Assembly: GCA_020633195.1 (NCBI GenBank)
Contig: JACKEC010000022.1
Coordinates: forward strand, 157,159-221,158
Direction: 5' to 3'
Source: Sandaracinaceae bacterium
GTDB lineage: Bacteria; Myxococcota_A; Polyangia; Polyangiales; Sandaracinaceae
DNA length: 64,000 bases
The translations under genes and the position numbers were made by a program. Below the pieces are notes generated by a model. It was not told the DNA's origin. It ran no database searches and saw only the letters and a program-made list of their open reading frames with translations. Positions 19,984 through 28,456 of this stretch are shown here, piece after piece. Within the stretch, counting starts at the first letter, position 1, and each line of letters opens with the position of its first letter.

Positions 19984-21395
19984 AGCTCGAGCGTGACCTG
20001 ACGAGGCTCTTCGACGCCGAGCCGAGCCTCCGGCCGACGCCGGACATGCACGACTACCAGCTCACGTACCCGCCCGCGGTCCACCTCGAGCGGACGGGGG
20101 AGGGCTGCCCGACCGACGACGACTTCGTGCGCCACGCGATCGGGGACTTCCGCGCGGCGGGGTACTACTTCCACTTCGGCTTCTGCGTCTACCGCTGCCG
20201 GTACTGCTTCCACTACGAGCTCACCACCAAGCGCAACGAGGCGCTGATGGAGCGCTACGTCGCGGCGCTCGATCGCGAGATGGCGCGCGTCCGCGAGCTG
20301 ACCCCGAACGTCCGCGCGGCGCTCTACTTCCTCGGCGGCGGCACGCCGACGGCGCTGCCGGTCCGGACCCTCGAGCGCTTCCTCGGCTCGCTCCTGTTCC
20401 ACTTCGGGCGGCCGCTCACGACGATGAGCACCGTCGAGGCCAAGCCGATCACCGCCACCGACGAGAAGCTCGCGGCGCTCGTCCAGGCGGGGTTTCGACG
20501 CATCAACCTCGGCGTGCAGACGCTCGATCCGGAGCTCTACGCCTTCCACCACCACAAGGAGGACCTGCGCGTCGCGTACGACGCGATCGAGCGCGCCCGC
20601 CGCGCCGGGTTCGAGTACGTCAACATCGACCTCATGACGGGGCTCGAGTCGCAGACCCCCGCGTCATGGCAAAAGACCTTGCGGGCGGCCAAGCGCCTCG
20701 CGACGTCGGGCGCGATCGACAGCCTCTTCATCTACCCGTTCCACGACGACCCGCGCTCGCGCACGTTCGCGGACCCGGGCCGCGTGCCGCCGTTCCTCGA
20801 GACCGCGATCAGCGACGCCGAGGCGCGCCAGCTGTTCGCCGACGAGCTCGGGTGGAGCGAGCTCGGGGCGCGCTTCTACAGGTCCCCGCGCCACGTGCGC
20901 CGCGAGCTGCTCGAGCTCGCGCGGGTCCGCGTGAACCCGGCTTACGGCGAGGTCCTCTACCACGGCTTCGGGAACTCGAGCTTCTCGATCGGGGACCGCG
21001 CCACCTACCTCAACCACCGCGACGCGGTCGCGTACTGCGAGGCGATCGAGGCCGGCGGGCTCGGCGTCGCGCGGTGGGCGCGGCTCGACGCCGCGCAGCG
21101 CGCCACGCGGGACGTGACCTTCGACCTGCTCTACTCACCCGTCACCCGCGTGCGGTCGCGCGCCAGGAAGTACGGCGAGGCGGCGATGGCGCGGCACCGC
21201 GCTCAGCTCCAGCGCTGGGTCGACCTCGGGCTCGGCGACGCGCACCGCCTCTTCGGGACGTTCACGCTGTCGCCGCTCGGCAAGCTCGTGCACCAGCAGA
21301 TGATCCCGCAACACTACTTGCCATCCGACAGCCAGCGCCTGCGCTCGGTGATGAGCCTGCGCAAGGACCTCGGGCGGAGCTACCGCGGGTATTAG
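19971..21395 (+). CDS. HemN/HemW-family radical SAM protein
   Basis: This 474-residue protein starts at ATG 19971. The CX3CX2C motif is CVYRCRYC (Cys72, 76, 79), followed by LGGGTPTALPVRTLERFL and FRRINLGVQTLDPEL, both typical of the HemN/HemW branch. The 70-residue N-terminal extension and the C-terminal region differ from oxygen-independent coproporphyrinogen oxidase. The position at the end of a lipid operon suggests a specialised substrate or a heme-chaperone-like role; both are inference. The gene ends in TAG, where an inverted repeat begins. Confidence 0.82.
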   Translation: MDRVKLERDLTRLFDAEPSLRPTPDMHDYQLTYPPAVHLERTGEGCPTDDDFVRHAIGDFRAAGYYFHFGFCVYRCRYCFHYELTTKRNEALMERYVAALDREMARVRELTPNVRAALYFLGGGTPTALPVRTLERFLGSLLFHFGRPLTTMSTVEAKPITATDEKLAALVQAGFRRINLGVQTLDPELYAFHHHKEDLRVAYDAIERARRAGFEYVNIDLMTGLESQTPASWQKTLRAAKRLATSGAIDSLFIYPFHDDPRSRTFADPGRVPPFLETAISDAEARQLFADELGWSELGARFYRSPRHVRRELLELARVRVNPAYGEVLYHGFGNSSFSIGDRATYLNHRDAVAYCEAIEAGGLGVARWARLDAAQRATRDVTFDLLYSPVTRVRSRARKYGEAAMARHRAQLQRWVDLGLGDAHRLFGTFTLSPLGKLVHQQMIPQHYLPSDSQRLRSVMSLRKDLGRSYRGY

Positions 21396-21502
21396 CAGCC
21401 TCCGGCTCGCGCTCGCCGATCCATCACGCGCATCCTTGCCGGAGTCTGCTAGGAAGCGAGACGACCGCCGGCTCGGGGGGGACTCTCACCGGCGATCGTC
21501 TC
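21393..21502 (+). terminator. two stacked stem-loops after the lipid operon
   Basis: The first inverted repeat begins at the TAG stop: TAGCAGCCTCCGGC (21393-21406) pairs with GCCGGAGTCTGCTA (21438-21451), 13 of 14 matching. The second pairs GAGACGACCGCCGG (21458-21471) with CCGGCGATCGTCTC (21489-21502), also 13 of 14. There is no T-run. It may be an operon terminator or a remnant of a small inverted-repeat element. The rest of the gap to 21657 shows nothing clear. Confidence 0.5.
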
Positions 21503-21657
21503 ACGGCGTGATGACGTCTCCGTCGACGCTGCTTCTGTCTCTCTCCATCGCAAGCCGCGGGCCAGCGCGCGGGCCGCGGCAGCGTAGGGTCTGGGCGCTC
21601 GCGCGGGGCGCGCCGCCGTAGGGTCGGGCCTACGATCGCTGGTCCCCCGCTACAGGA

Positions 21658-22428
21658 TCAAGGCAGCGGCCACCGCGTGGGCGGCATCGGGTTGCCCGGT
21701 CGGGCCAGCAGGTAGCCCTGGCCGTAGTGGACGCCCGCGTCGACCACCGCGGCGAGCTCCTCGCGGGTCTCGATCCCCTCGGCGACCACCTGCGCGCCGA
21801 GGTCCTCGCAGAGCAAGACGATGTGCTTGATGATCTTGAACTTCGCCGGGGAGCGCTCGACGTCCATCACGAGGCTCCTGTCGAGCTTGACGATCGCGGG
21901 CTCGAGCTCCGCGATGCGGAGCAGGTTGGAGTGGCCGGCGCCGAAGTCGTCGACGACGAGCTTCGCGTTGATGCGTGAGCAGAGCTCGCGCAGCGCGCTG
22001 TGGCAGAGGTCGAAGTAGTCGAGCGCGGCCGACTCGGTGACCTCGAGGAAGAGCGGGTGCTCGTGGTAGTTCATCGGATCGTCCGGCCGGACGATCCAGC
22101 GCTCGCTCAGCTCGTGCGGGTGCAGGTTGATGAACAGCGGCACCGCCGGCGCGATCGCGAACCCGACGTCGCGGACGAGGCGCCCGAGGCGGCCCGTGGC
22201 GGTCTGCGCTTCGGCGTTGCGGAAGAGCACCGAGGCGTCGGCGAAGTCCTCGAGTCGGCACCGGGCGAGCATCTCGGCGGCGAAGAGGCGCCGGGTCTGG
22301 AGGTCGACGATGGGCTGGAACGCCACCCCCATCTGCGCCTCGGTCAGCTGCCGGATCGCGGGCGGCGGCCGGGAGTCGAGCAGGTTCGGGGGGATGTCCA
22401 TCTCCTCGGTCCAGCGCTTCGACGACAT
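21658..22428 (-). CDS. EAL-domain c-di-GMP phosphodiesterase
   Basis: This 256-residue protein is almost entirely an EAL domain. The signature is EML (Glu52, in AAEMLAR) rather than EAL. The other metal and catalytic residues are present: Asn in FINLHP, Glu in LEVTESA, DD in VVDDFGAG, Lys in VKLDRSL, Glu in VAEGIET and GQGYLLARP. It is probably an active cyclic di-GMP phosphodiesterase that lowers the second messenger controlling motility and matrix. There is no sensory or receiver domain. TAGACT lies 6 nt before the ATG, so it is likely leaderless and monocistronic. Confidence 0.9.
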   Translation of the reverse strand: MSSKRWTEEMDIPPNLLDSRPPPAIRQLTEAQMGVAFQPIVDLQTRRLFAAEMLARCRLEDFADASVLFRNAEAQTATGRLGRLVRDVGFAIAPAVPLFINLHPHELSERWIVRPDDPMNYHEHPLFLEVTESAALDYFDLCHSALRELCSRINAKLVVDDFGAGHSNLLRIAELEPAIVKLDRSLVMDVERSPAKFKIIKHIVLLCEDLGAQVVAEGIETREELAAVVDAGVHYGQGYLLARPGNPMPPTRWPLP

Positions 22429-22434
22429 GCGCAG

Positions 22435-22440
22435 AGTCTA
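22435..22440 (-). promoter_or_regulatory. putative leaderless -10 (TAGACT) for the EAL gene
   Basis: On the minus strand TAGACT is followed by 6 nt and ATG 22428. The same hexamer and spacing precede GTG 36963. Confidence 0.45.
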
Positions 22441-22543
22441 GCGGAGGTCGCGCGGATCGATCCCCCCGCGTCTTCTCACAGTGTTGTGAACAAAGTAAGA
22501 AGTCGCACTTGTAGCTTTGCTAAAGCCGGGGTACACGGTCGGC

Positions 22544-23167
22544 GTGAACACAAGAAGCCTCGGGTTCGCGCTGCTCGCAGCGCTCGGATGGGTCGGCTGC
22601 GACGGGGCGACCGCCTCGATCGACGCGGGGGCCTCGCCTCCGGCCGACGCGGGTGCGCCGCCGCCGAGCGGGTCGGACGCGGGCCCGGGCAGCGACGCGG
22701 GGACGACGAGCGTCGACGCGGGGATCTCGCCGGTGACCGACGCGGGCGCGATCGACGCGGCGGCGCCTTCGGGGACCGGCAGCCTGACCGGGAACGTCAC
22801 GCGGAGCGCCGCGCCCGCGGCCGGTGGCAGGGGTCACCTCTACGTCGCGGTCTTCACGAGCGACCCGGTCACCGATCGCACCGGCGCGATGAACGTGGCC
22901 AACGCGCGGGTGGAGAACGTGGACATGAGCGCCGACGGCGCGTCCATCCCCTACACCGTGTCGGGCATCCCGCCGCGCGCCGAGCCGTACTTCGTCACCG
23001 CGTTCCTCGACGACAACGGGACCGTCAGCGCCACCGACCCGTCGGCGGCGGGCCCCGATCGAGGCGACCTCGTCGCGCTCGAGGGCTTCGCCTCACCGCG
23101 CGTGACCGTGTCGAGCGAAGCGCCGGTCGCCCTCGACCTCGTCCTCAACTTCAACCTCCCGTTCTGA
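22544..23167 (+). CDS. lipoprotein with Asp-Ala-Gly linker
   Basis: GTG 22544 is chosen because it gives a compact signal peptide ending in ALGWVGC (lipobox Cys17); TTG 22517 would only add residues in front. The mature protein starts with a disordered linker of repeated DAG units with Pro and Ser, typical of myxobacterial surface lipoproteins. A beta-sandwich-like domain follows (GSLTGNVTRSAAPAAGGRGH, then LYVAVFTSDPVTD). It sits 10 bp upstream of the RPE65-type oxygenase gene, so the two are probably co-transcribed. No function is known. Confidence 0.72.
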   Translation: MNTRSLGFALLAALGWVGCDGATASIDAGASPPADAGAPPPSGSDAGPGSDAGTTSVDAGISPVTDAGAIDAAAPSGTGSLTGNVTRSAAPAAGGRGHLYVAVFTSDPVTDRTGAMNVANARVENVDMSADGASIPYTVSGIPPRAEPYFVTAFLDDNGTVSATDPSAAGPDRGDLVALEGFASPRVTVSSEAPVALDLVLNFNLPF

Positions 23168-23177
23168 GGAGCCCGCC

Positions 23178-24599
23178 GTGATTGCTCGTCGCGATCTGTT
23201 CCGCCTCGCCGGCGCCTCGGGCGCCTCCTTCCTCTTCGCGCACGCGTTCGGGGGATGCGCCTCGGACGAGCCGCTCGGCCCGCCGCTCCCCGAGGACCCG
23301 CTGGGGCGCTGGTGGCTGAGCGGGAACTACGCCCCCGTGCCCGACGAGATCGAGGCGTTCGACCTCGAGGTCGAGGGCAGCCTCCCCTCGGACCTGAACG
23401 GGCTCTTCCTCCGCAACGGCTCGAACCCGGCGACGCGCGACTCGCTGCACTGGTTCACCGGCGACGGGATGCTCCACGGCGTGCGGCTCGAGGCGGGGCG
23501 CGCGCTCTGGTACCGCAACCGGTTCGTCCGCACGCTCGCGCTCGACGCGACGATGCCCGACAACCTCGCCGCGAACCGCGCGAACACCTCCATCCGAGCC
23601 CACGCGGGCAAGCTGCTCGCGCTCTACGAGGTCGCGGTCCCGTACGAGATCTCCCCCGAGGACCTGTCGACGGTCGGCGAGTACGACTTCGCCGGTCAGC
23701 TCCGGCGGCCGATGTCCGCGCACCCGAAGATCGATCCCACGACGGGCGAGATGTTCTTCATCGGCTACGCGCCGTTCGCCCCGTTCCTGACCTACCACGT
23801 GGTCGACGCGCGGGGCGCGCTCACCCGCAGCGTCGAGGTCGAGATCGACCACTCGTCGATGATGCACGACTTCCAGATCACCGAGTCGTGGGCGGTGCTC
23901 TTCGACCTCCCGATCCACTTCGACACCGAGCTGCTCGAGTCGGGCTTCCCGTTCCGGTGGGTGCCCGAGGCCGGCGCGCGCATCGGCCTGCTCCCGCGCG
24001 ACGGGAGCTCGAGCACGGTGCGCTGGTTCGAGATCGACACCTGCTTCATGTTCCACTCCTTCAACGCCTACGAGACCGCCGAGGGGCGCGTCGTGGTCGA
24101 GGGGTGCCGGCTGCCGAGCCTGTGGGCCGACGGGACCTCGGACGCCTCGCAGACTCCGTCGCCCTGGCGCTGGGAGCTGCGCCTCGAGTCGGGCACCGTC
24201 GCGGAGGATCGGCTCTTCGACGGCTCGGCCGACTTCCCGCAAATCGACTTGCGTCGCGCAGGACGCGAGCACCGCGTCGCGTACTCGCTCCAGTTCGACG
24301 ACGTCGGCGACCGCGAGATCGCGGCGCCCAACGGCATCACGAAGCTCGACCGGCGCACGGGCGAGCGCCGCGTGTGGTCGGCCGAGCCGGGTCACCAGCC
24401 CGACGAGACCATCTTCCTCCCGCGCGGCGACGGCGAAGACGAGGGCTACCTCATGAGCATGGTCTTCGATGGGACCACCCGGCGCAGCTACACGGCCGTC
24501 TTCGACGCGACTCGCCTCGAGGACGGCCCCATCGCGCGCGTGCACATGCCGCGACGCGTCCCCTTCGGCTTTCACGGTACCTGGCTCCCCAACCTCTGA
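23178..24599 (+). CDS. exported carotenoid-oxygenase (RPE65/CCD) family protein
   Basis: This 473-residue protein starts at GTG 23178. It has a twin-arginine signal (RRDLFRLAGAS) ending in a lipobox FGGC, so it should be exported folded and lipid-anchored. The seven-bladed propeller carries the four expected iron His residues: SAHPKIDP, MMHDFQIT, FMFHSFNAYE and GFHGTW near the C-terminus. NGLFLRNGSNP and GDGMLHGV are family hallmarks. The family cleaves double bonds of carotenoids or related polyenes and stilbenoids with O2. An exported enzyme near a polyene-type cluster could act on the exported pigment; this is inference. Confidence 0.88.
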   Translation: MIARRDLFRLAGASGASFLFAHAFGGCASDEPLGPPLPEDPLGRWWLSGNYAPVPDEIEAFDLEVEGSLPSDLNGLFLRNGSNPATRDSLHWFTGDGMLHGVRLEAGRALWYRNRFVRTLALDATMPDNLAANRANTSIRAHAGKLLALYEVAVPYEISPEDLSTVGEYDFAGQLRRPMSAHPKIDPTTGEMFFIGYAPFAPFLTYHVVDARGALTRSVEVEIDHSSMMHDFQITESWAVLFDLPIHFDTELLESGFPFRWVPEAGARIGLLPRDGSSSTVRWFEIDTCFMFHSFNAYETAEGRVVVEGCRLPSLWADGTSDASQTPSPWRWELRLESGTVAEDRLFDGSADFPQIDLRRAGREHRVAYSLQFDDVGDREIAAPNGITKLDRRTGERRVWSAEPGHQPDETIFLPRGDGEDEGYLMSMVFDGTTRRSYTAVFDATRLEDGPIARVHMPRRVPFGFHGTWLPNL

Positions 24600-24713
24600 A
24601 CCGCCACGAGGCGTCCCATGCTGGACCAACCGCCGATCCGACTCGAGTTCCCCAAGCCGCCGCCGTCGCCTCTATAGCCGCTCGCGTCTCCTCGGTCGGG
24701 GTTCGGGGGTGGG

Positions 24714-24860
24714 CAATTTCGCGCGGAGAGCGCGAAGGGGGCAAAGAGAGTTTCTTTGTCGATGCGCGCGGCCCGGTGGTCTGGTGTCGTCGAGGCGGGG
24801 GCGCGCGGGTCCGACTCGCCCTCGCCCTTGGCTCCCTTCGCGGGCTTGGCGCGAAATTCG
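24714..24860. repeat. palindromic intergenic repeat, copy 1
   Basis: The arms at 24714-24750 and 24815-24860 are imperfect inverted repeats about 40 nt long. Both read outward-in as AATTTCGCGC...GCGAAGGG.GC.AAG. The same arm sequence bounds 44932-45171. No ORF inside looks real. The 309-bp gap 24600-24908 holds this repeat and the promoter of the next gene. Confidence 0.6.
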
Positions 24861-24896
24861 GGGCAGACCTCGAAGCGCCCAGCCCGGCGCGCCGGC

Positions 24897-24902
24897 TATG
24901 AT
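24897..24902 (+). promoter_or_regulatory. putative leaderless -10 (TATGAT)
   Basis: GCTATGATCG, with TATGAT 6 nt before ATG 24909, is the same decamer that precedes the radical SAM gene at 32117. Confidence 0.45.
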
Positions 24903-24908
24903 CGGGGC

Positions 24909-25883
24909 ATGGAGCTGCGGGAGGCGCTCGTCGGTCACGAGGTCCTCGCCGACGCGCTCGCGGCGTGTGGGGTGGAGCTCGCGCAGCTCGAGGCCTCGGT
25001 GCGCGCGGACGAGGGCTCGCTGCGCGCCGACCGGATGATGATCGAGCGCGCCGCCGACGGAGCGCTCGAGGCGATCCTCGAGGCGTTCGGAGTCCCTCGG
25101 GTCGCCGCGCTCGACGCCCTGCTCGAGACCGCGCGCGCGCTCGGCGTCCCGCGGATCGTCGGCTGGGACGCCACGCGCGGCTGCGTGAAGCTGTACGCGA
25201 ACGCATCGGACGCTCCGGCGTCCGTCCGGGAACGGCTCGGGGCGCACGTGGTCGGCGTCAACGCGTTCGCGGACGGCTCGATCGAGCGCAAGCGCTACGC
25301 GCAGCACCCGGACGCCTCGTCGCTCGGCCCGGCCGCGTCGCGCCTCGTCGAGGCCGCGGGCGCGCTGTGCGCCGGCGTGGTCGAGAGCCGCGACGAGGGC
25401 GGCGCCGCGCGCGCCTGGTTCGTCGCGCTGCGACCCGCGACGCCCGTGGTGCTCGACGCGGCGTTCGGCGGGCTGCCCGGGTTCGGGTCCTTCTCGTGGG
25501 CGGCGCTCGTCGAACGCGCGCCCTTCGCGCCGGCCTCCCCGCGCTCGATCGGGATCGCGGCCGCGCGCCCGACGGAGTGGACCGCGTACGTGAAGCCGCG
25601 CGCGTCGGCCGAGCCCGAGCTCTGGTCGCTCGAGCCGATCGCGGCGTTCGAGACCGACGACGTCGAGGTCGCCGTGCACGTCGCGCCGGCCGACGGCGCG
25701 CTCCGCGCCTACGCTCGGGTCGGGGACCGCGCGCTCTCCTACCGCGTGGTCCGAGGGGAGCCCGCGGGCGGCGATCTCGACGCCCTCATGCGCTGGGTCG
25801 TGGAGCGCGCGACGGACGCCGACGACCTGCGCGCGAGCCTCGCGCGCGTCGCGCCGCCAGGGCCGTGGCGCCTCGTGTCCTGA
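24909..25883 (+). CDS. uncharacterised protein sharing the radical SAM island's small module
   Basis: This 324-residue soluble protein starts at ATG 24909. The N-terminus is a charged helix bundle (about 1-80). Beta-strand-like segments follow (RIVGWDATRGCVKLYANASD, WFVALRPATPVVLDA, TEWTAYVKPRA), loosely like the repeating strands of ABBA-fold prenyltransferases, although I see no diagnostic residues. Residues about 250-310 (VAVHVAP, then RALSYRVVRGE and a Leu-rich helix) resemble the module found in five radical SAM proteins to the right. That resemblance ties it to the same system. No activity can be named. Confidence 0.65.
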   Translation: MELREALVGHEVLADALAACGVELAQLEASVRADEGSLRADRMMIERAADGALEAILEAFGVPRVAALDALLETARALGVPRIVGWDATRGCVKLYANASDAPASVRERLGAHVVGVNAFADGSIERKRYAQHPDASSLGPAASRLVEAAGALCAGVVESRDEGGAARAWFVALRPATPVVLDAAFGGLPGFGSFSWAALVERAPFAPASPRSIGIAAARPTEWTAYVKPRASAEPELWSLEPIAAFETDDVEVAVHVAPADGALRAYARVGDRALSYRVVRGEPAGGDLDALMRWVVERATDADDLRASLARVAPPGPWRLVS

Positions 25884-25963
25884 CCCGGGGGCCGAGTGGG
25901 ACGGGACAGTGTGCGGCGCACTTTCTCGGGCTTTTTGCCGGGTTTTGGGCCTCTCGCGCGCCT

Positions 25964-25978
25964 TGGCACACGGGCTGC
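25964..25978 (+). promoter_or_regulatory. sigma-54-type -24/-12 promoter
   Basis: TGGCAC-ACGGG-CTGC matches the sigma-54 consensus TGGCAC-N5-TTGC except for one base. The GG and GC pairs have the correct spacing, and transcription would begin about 35 nt before ATG 26024. A palindrome GTGCG-G-CGCAC at 25911-25921 is a possible enhancer site. Confidence 0.55.
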
Positions 25979-26023
25979 GGAAGGGAGAGTCACGCACTGA
26001 CGCGCACCTGCCGGAGCCCACCC

Positions 26024-26755
26024 ATGACCCACCGCATCGCCACCGTCCTCGCCTGCCTCGTCACCCTGACCCTGGGCGCCTGCGCCTCCGTCGGCCCGTC
26101 GGGCTCGGAGCTCCTCGCGGAGCGGAGCGGCGACGCCGAGCTCATCACGTTCGACGAGTCGGAGGCTGCCCCGTGGCGCGAGCGCGCGCTGGGCGTGGTC
26201 GGCACGGCCTCGGTCCAGGACCTGCTCGAAGCGCAGGGCTGCGTGCTGATGGGCCCCGCCGACGTCGCGGCGGCGTCCCCCGAGGGCGAGCACCTCGTGT
26301 TCGTGGAGCAGTCCTTCGACTGCGGCATGACCGCGCCCCGCGTGGTCACCGTGTTCGGGAGCGAGTCGGGCGTCGCGGCCGACGCCGAGTGGCTGTCGAC
26401 CGAGCGCCTGGACATCGAGGGCCTCGGCGGCGCGGTCGCGAGGCTGGCGGTGATGCGCGACGGAATCGTCGCGGAGCGTACCCCCACCTACGGTCAGCAG
26501 ACCCGCGAGGTCGGGCGCGTGACGGGTCACGGCGAGGCCATCGCCGACACCTGCGACCAGGCGCTCATCGCGTCGGCGTGGCTCGCCATGGAGGACGCCA
26601 TCGAGCGCTGCGGTCCGGACACCTACGTGCGGCTCCTCGACGGCGAGGCCACCCACAGCGCGCAGCTCCTCCCGACGAGCTGCCGCGCGACCACCGACCA
26701 GCCCTACGCCTGCCACGAGGCGACCGTGGGTGAGCCCCCCTTCGAGGCTCCCTGA
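26024..26755 (+). CDS. lipoprotein, sigma-54-controlled (predicted)
   Basis: This 243-residue protein starts at ATG 26024. Its signal peptide ends in the lipobox TLGAC (Cys20). The mature domain has several Cys (GCVLMG, DCGMTAP, DTCDQALI, RCGPDTY, SCRATTDQPYAC) that could form disulfides outside the inner membrane. No known domain is recognised. It stands alone and converges on the radical SAM operon, with stops 18 bp apart. The upstream sigma-54-type site suggests developmental or stress control by an enhancer-binding protein. Confidence 0.75.
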   Translation: MTHRIATVLACLVTLTLGACASVGPSGSELLAERSGDAELITFDESEAAPWRERALGVVGTASVQDLLEAQGCVLMGPADVAAASPEGEHLVFVEQSFDCGMTAPRVVTVFGSESGVAADAEWLSTERLDIEGLGGAVARLAVMRDGIVAERTPTYGQQTREVGRVTGHGEAIADTCDQALIASAWLAMEDAIERCGPDTYVRLLDGEATHSAQLLPTSCRATTDQPYACHEATVGEPPFEAP

Positions 26756-26773
26756 CCGTCCAACAAAAGCGCG

Positions 26774-28456
26774 TCAGTCTTCTCGCGGGGGCAGCTCGAA
26801 GAGCGCCCCCGCGAGGCGTTCGAGAGCTCGAAGGACCTCGGGGGACGCCGTGGCTCCCCGGTGCGCGAAGCGGAGGCGGGCGTTGGTCACGTACGACGGC
26901 CGCCCGTCGACGGGGCCGATGGTGAGCGTGTGCGAAGCGACCGTCGCGGACTCCACCTCGAGCACGAGCTCCCCGTCCGCGAAGCGCGCGCTCTTCAGGC
27001 GGAGGCGCTCCGAGAGCGGCGCCTCGGGGCTCGCGAAGCCGAGCTGGGTGGCGAGGTCGCTGGCGAGGTCCGTGGCGAAGTCAAGTGCGACGGAGGGTGG
27101 CGGCGCCGGCGGGTCCGAGCGGCGACGGTCGGTGGGCACCGCGACCGGCCGCGCGCGCCCCGCTCCCGCGCGGGTCACCAGCTCCTGCTGCAGCGCGGAG
27201 AGCTCCTCGTGGATGAGCGCGCGCTCGGCGTCGCTCATGGCCGACGGCAGGCGGGTCGGGGGGCTCGCGTAGTCGTCGAGGCGCTCGCGCGACGGAGCCG
27301 GCCACGCCTCGATCGCGCGGTCCCCGAGCGCGGTGAAGGGCAGCGCCATGTAGGTCGACCACATGAACGAGTCGGGGCGCAGGTCGCGCAGCAGGCGGAC
27401 CGTCTCCCGCGCCTGCGCGAAGGTCTCGCCGGGCAGCGCGGTCATCACCGACGCGCTCGTCTCGAGGCCGAGCGCGCGGCAGTCGTCGAACACGCGCGCG
27501 AGCGTCGCGTCGGGGGTGCGGCGGTTCAGGGTCTCGCGCCGCAGCGTCGCGTCGCCCGCCTCGACGCCGCAGTGGAACAGCGCGCAGCCCGCCGCGGCGA
27601 GCAGCTCGAGGCGCTCGCGGGTCGCCGCGCTCGGGTGCATCTCCACCTTGAAGGGCAGGCCGACGCGGCGCGGGTAGACCTCGGCGAGCTCGCGCAGCCA
27701 CGCCACGTCGACGGGGAAGTGCTCGTCCCAGAGCTCGAAGCCCTCGGGGGCGTAGCGCTCCTTCAGCGCGGCGAGCTCGTCGCAGAGGTGATCGACCGGT
27801 CGGACGTTGCGACGCGCGGACGCGAAGCCCGCCACCGCCCCCCACGTCGGGGCCGAGCAGTACGCGCACCGGTAAGGGCAGCCGCGGCTCGCGCGGGTCG
27901 GGAGGTAGCGATCCACGAGCGGGCCGAACGTGTTGATCCCGCGGTCGAGGATCGCGCCGACGTCGCCGAAGACGTCGTAGTCGTAGGCGGGCAGCGCGGC
28001 GATGTCGGGCTCGGGATCGGCGCCCGGCGGCTCGCCCTCGAAGCCGTCCGATCCGCGCACCCAGAGCCCCGCCGACGACGTCGACGGGAGCACCTCGAGG
28101 ATCCTGGCGAGCGGCCGCTCTCCGTCGCCGACGCAGATCGCGTCGACCGCGCTCGACGCGGCGACGTCGCGCGGGGCGAGGGACGCGTGGTAGCCGCCCA
28201 CGACGCGGAACGGGCCGGGCTCGAGGCGCTCGAGCAGCGCGCGCGCGGCGGGCCAGTCCCGGGTCATCGCGGTCACCGCGACGATGTCGGCGCGCTCGGC
28301 GTCCACGCGCGCGGCTGCCTCGCGGACGGTGCTCGTGAGGGGGATCGACAGCGCGCTGCGCTCGTGACCGGCGTCGCGGACCACCGCCGAGAGGGCGGCC
28401 ACCGACGAGTTGAACGGCGTCGGCGGGTGGTTGAAGAAGACGAAGCAGACCTTCAC
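26774..28456 (-). CDS. B12-binding-type radical SAM protein with C-terminal island module
   Basis: This 560-residue protein starts at GTG 28456, overlapping the previous stop. The N-terminal 140 residues look like a cobalamin-binding Rossmann domain (FNHPPTPFN, VVGGYHASLAPRDV, ICVGDGERPLARIL). The radical SAM motif is CPYRCAYC (Cys193, 197, 200), with a TIM-barrel core to about residue 410. After a Pro-rich spacer, residues 485-560 carry the module shared across the island (LEVESATVASHTLTIGP, RLRFAHRGA). B12-type radical SAM enzymes often methylate or rearrange carbon skeletons; the substrate is unknown. It is the third gene of a minus-strand operon. Confidence 0.87.
   Translation of the reverse strand: MKVCFVFFNHPPTPFNSSVAALSAVVRDAGHERSALSIPLTSTVREAAARVDAERADIVAVTAMTRDWPAARALLERLEPGPFRVVGGYHASLAPRDVAASSAVDAICVGDGERPLARILEVLPSTSSAGLWVRGSDGFEGEPPGADPEPDIAALPAYDYDVFGDVGAILDRGINTFGPLVDRYLPTRASRGCPYRCAYCSAPTWGAVAGFASARRNVRPVDHLCDELAALKERYAPEGFELWDEHFPVDVAWLRELAEVYPRRVGLPFKVEMHPSAATRERLELLAAAGCALFHCGVEAGDATLRRETLNRRTPDATLARVFDDCRALGLETSASVMTALPGETFAQARETVRLLRDLRPDSFMWSTYMALPFTALGDRAIEAWPAPSRERLDDYASPPTRLPSAMSDAERALIHEELSALQQELVTRAGAGRARPVAVPTDRRRSDPPAPPPSVALDFATDLASDLATQLGFASPEAPLSERLRLKSARFADGELVLEVESATVASHTLTIGPVDGRPSYVTNARLRFAHRGATASPEVLRALERLAGALFELPPRED

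Noticed and set aside
22484..22524. TTGTGA...ACTTGT as a sigma-70 promoter for the lipoprotein gene at 22544
   Set aside because: The -10 match is poor, and a TACACG box nearer to the GTG is equally weak; no confident call is possible.
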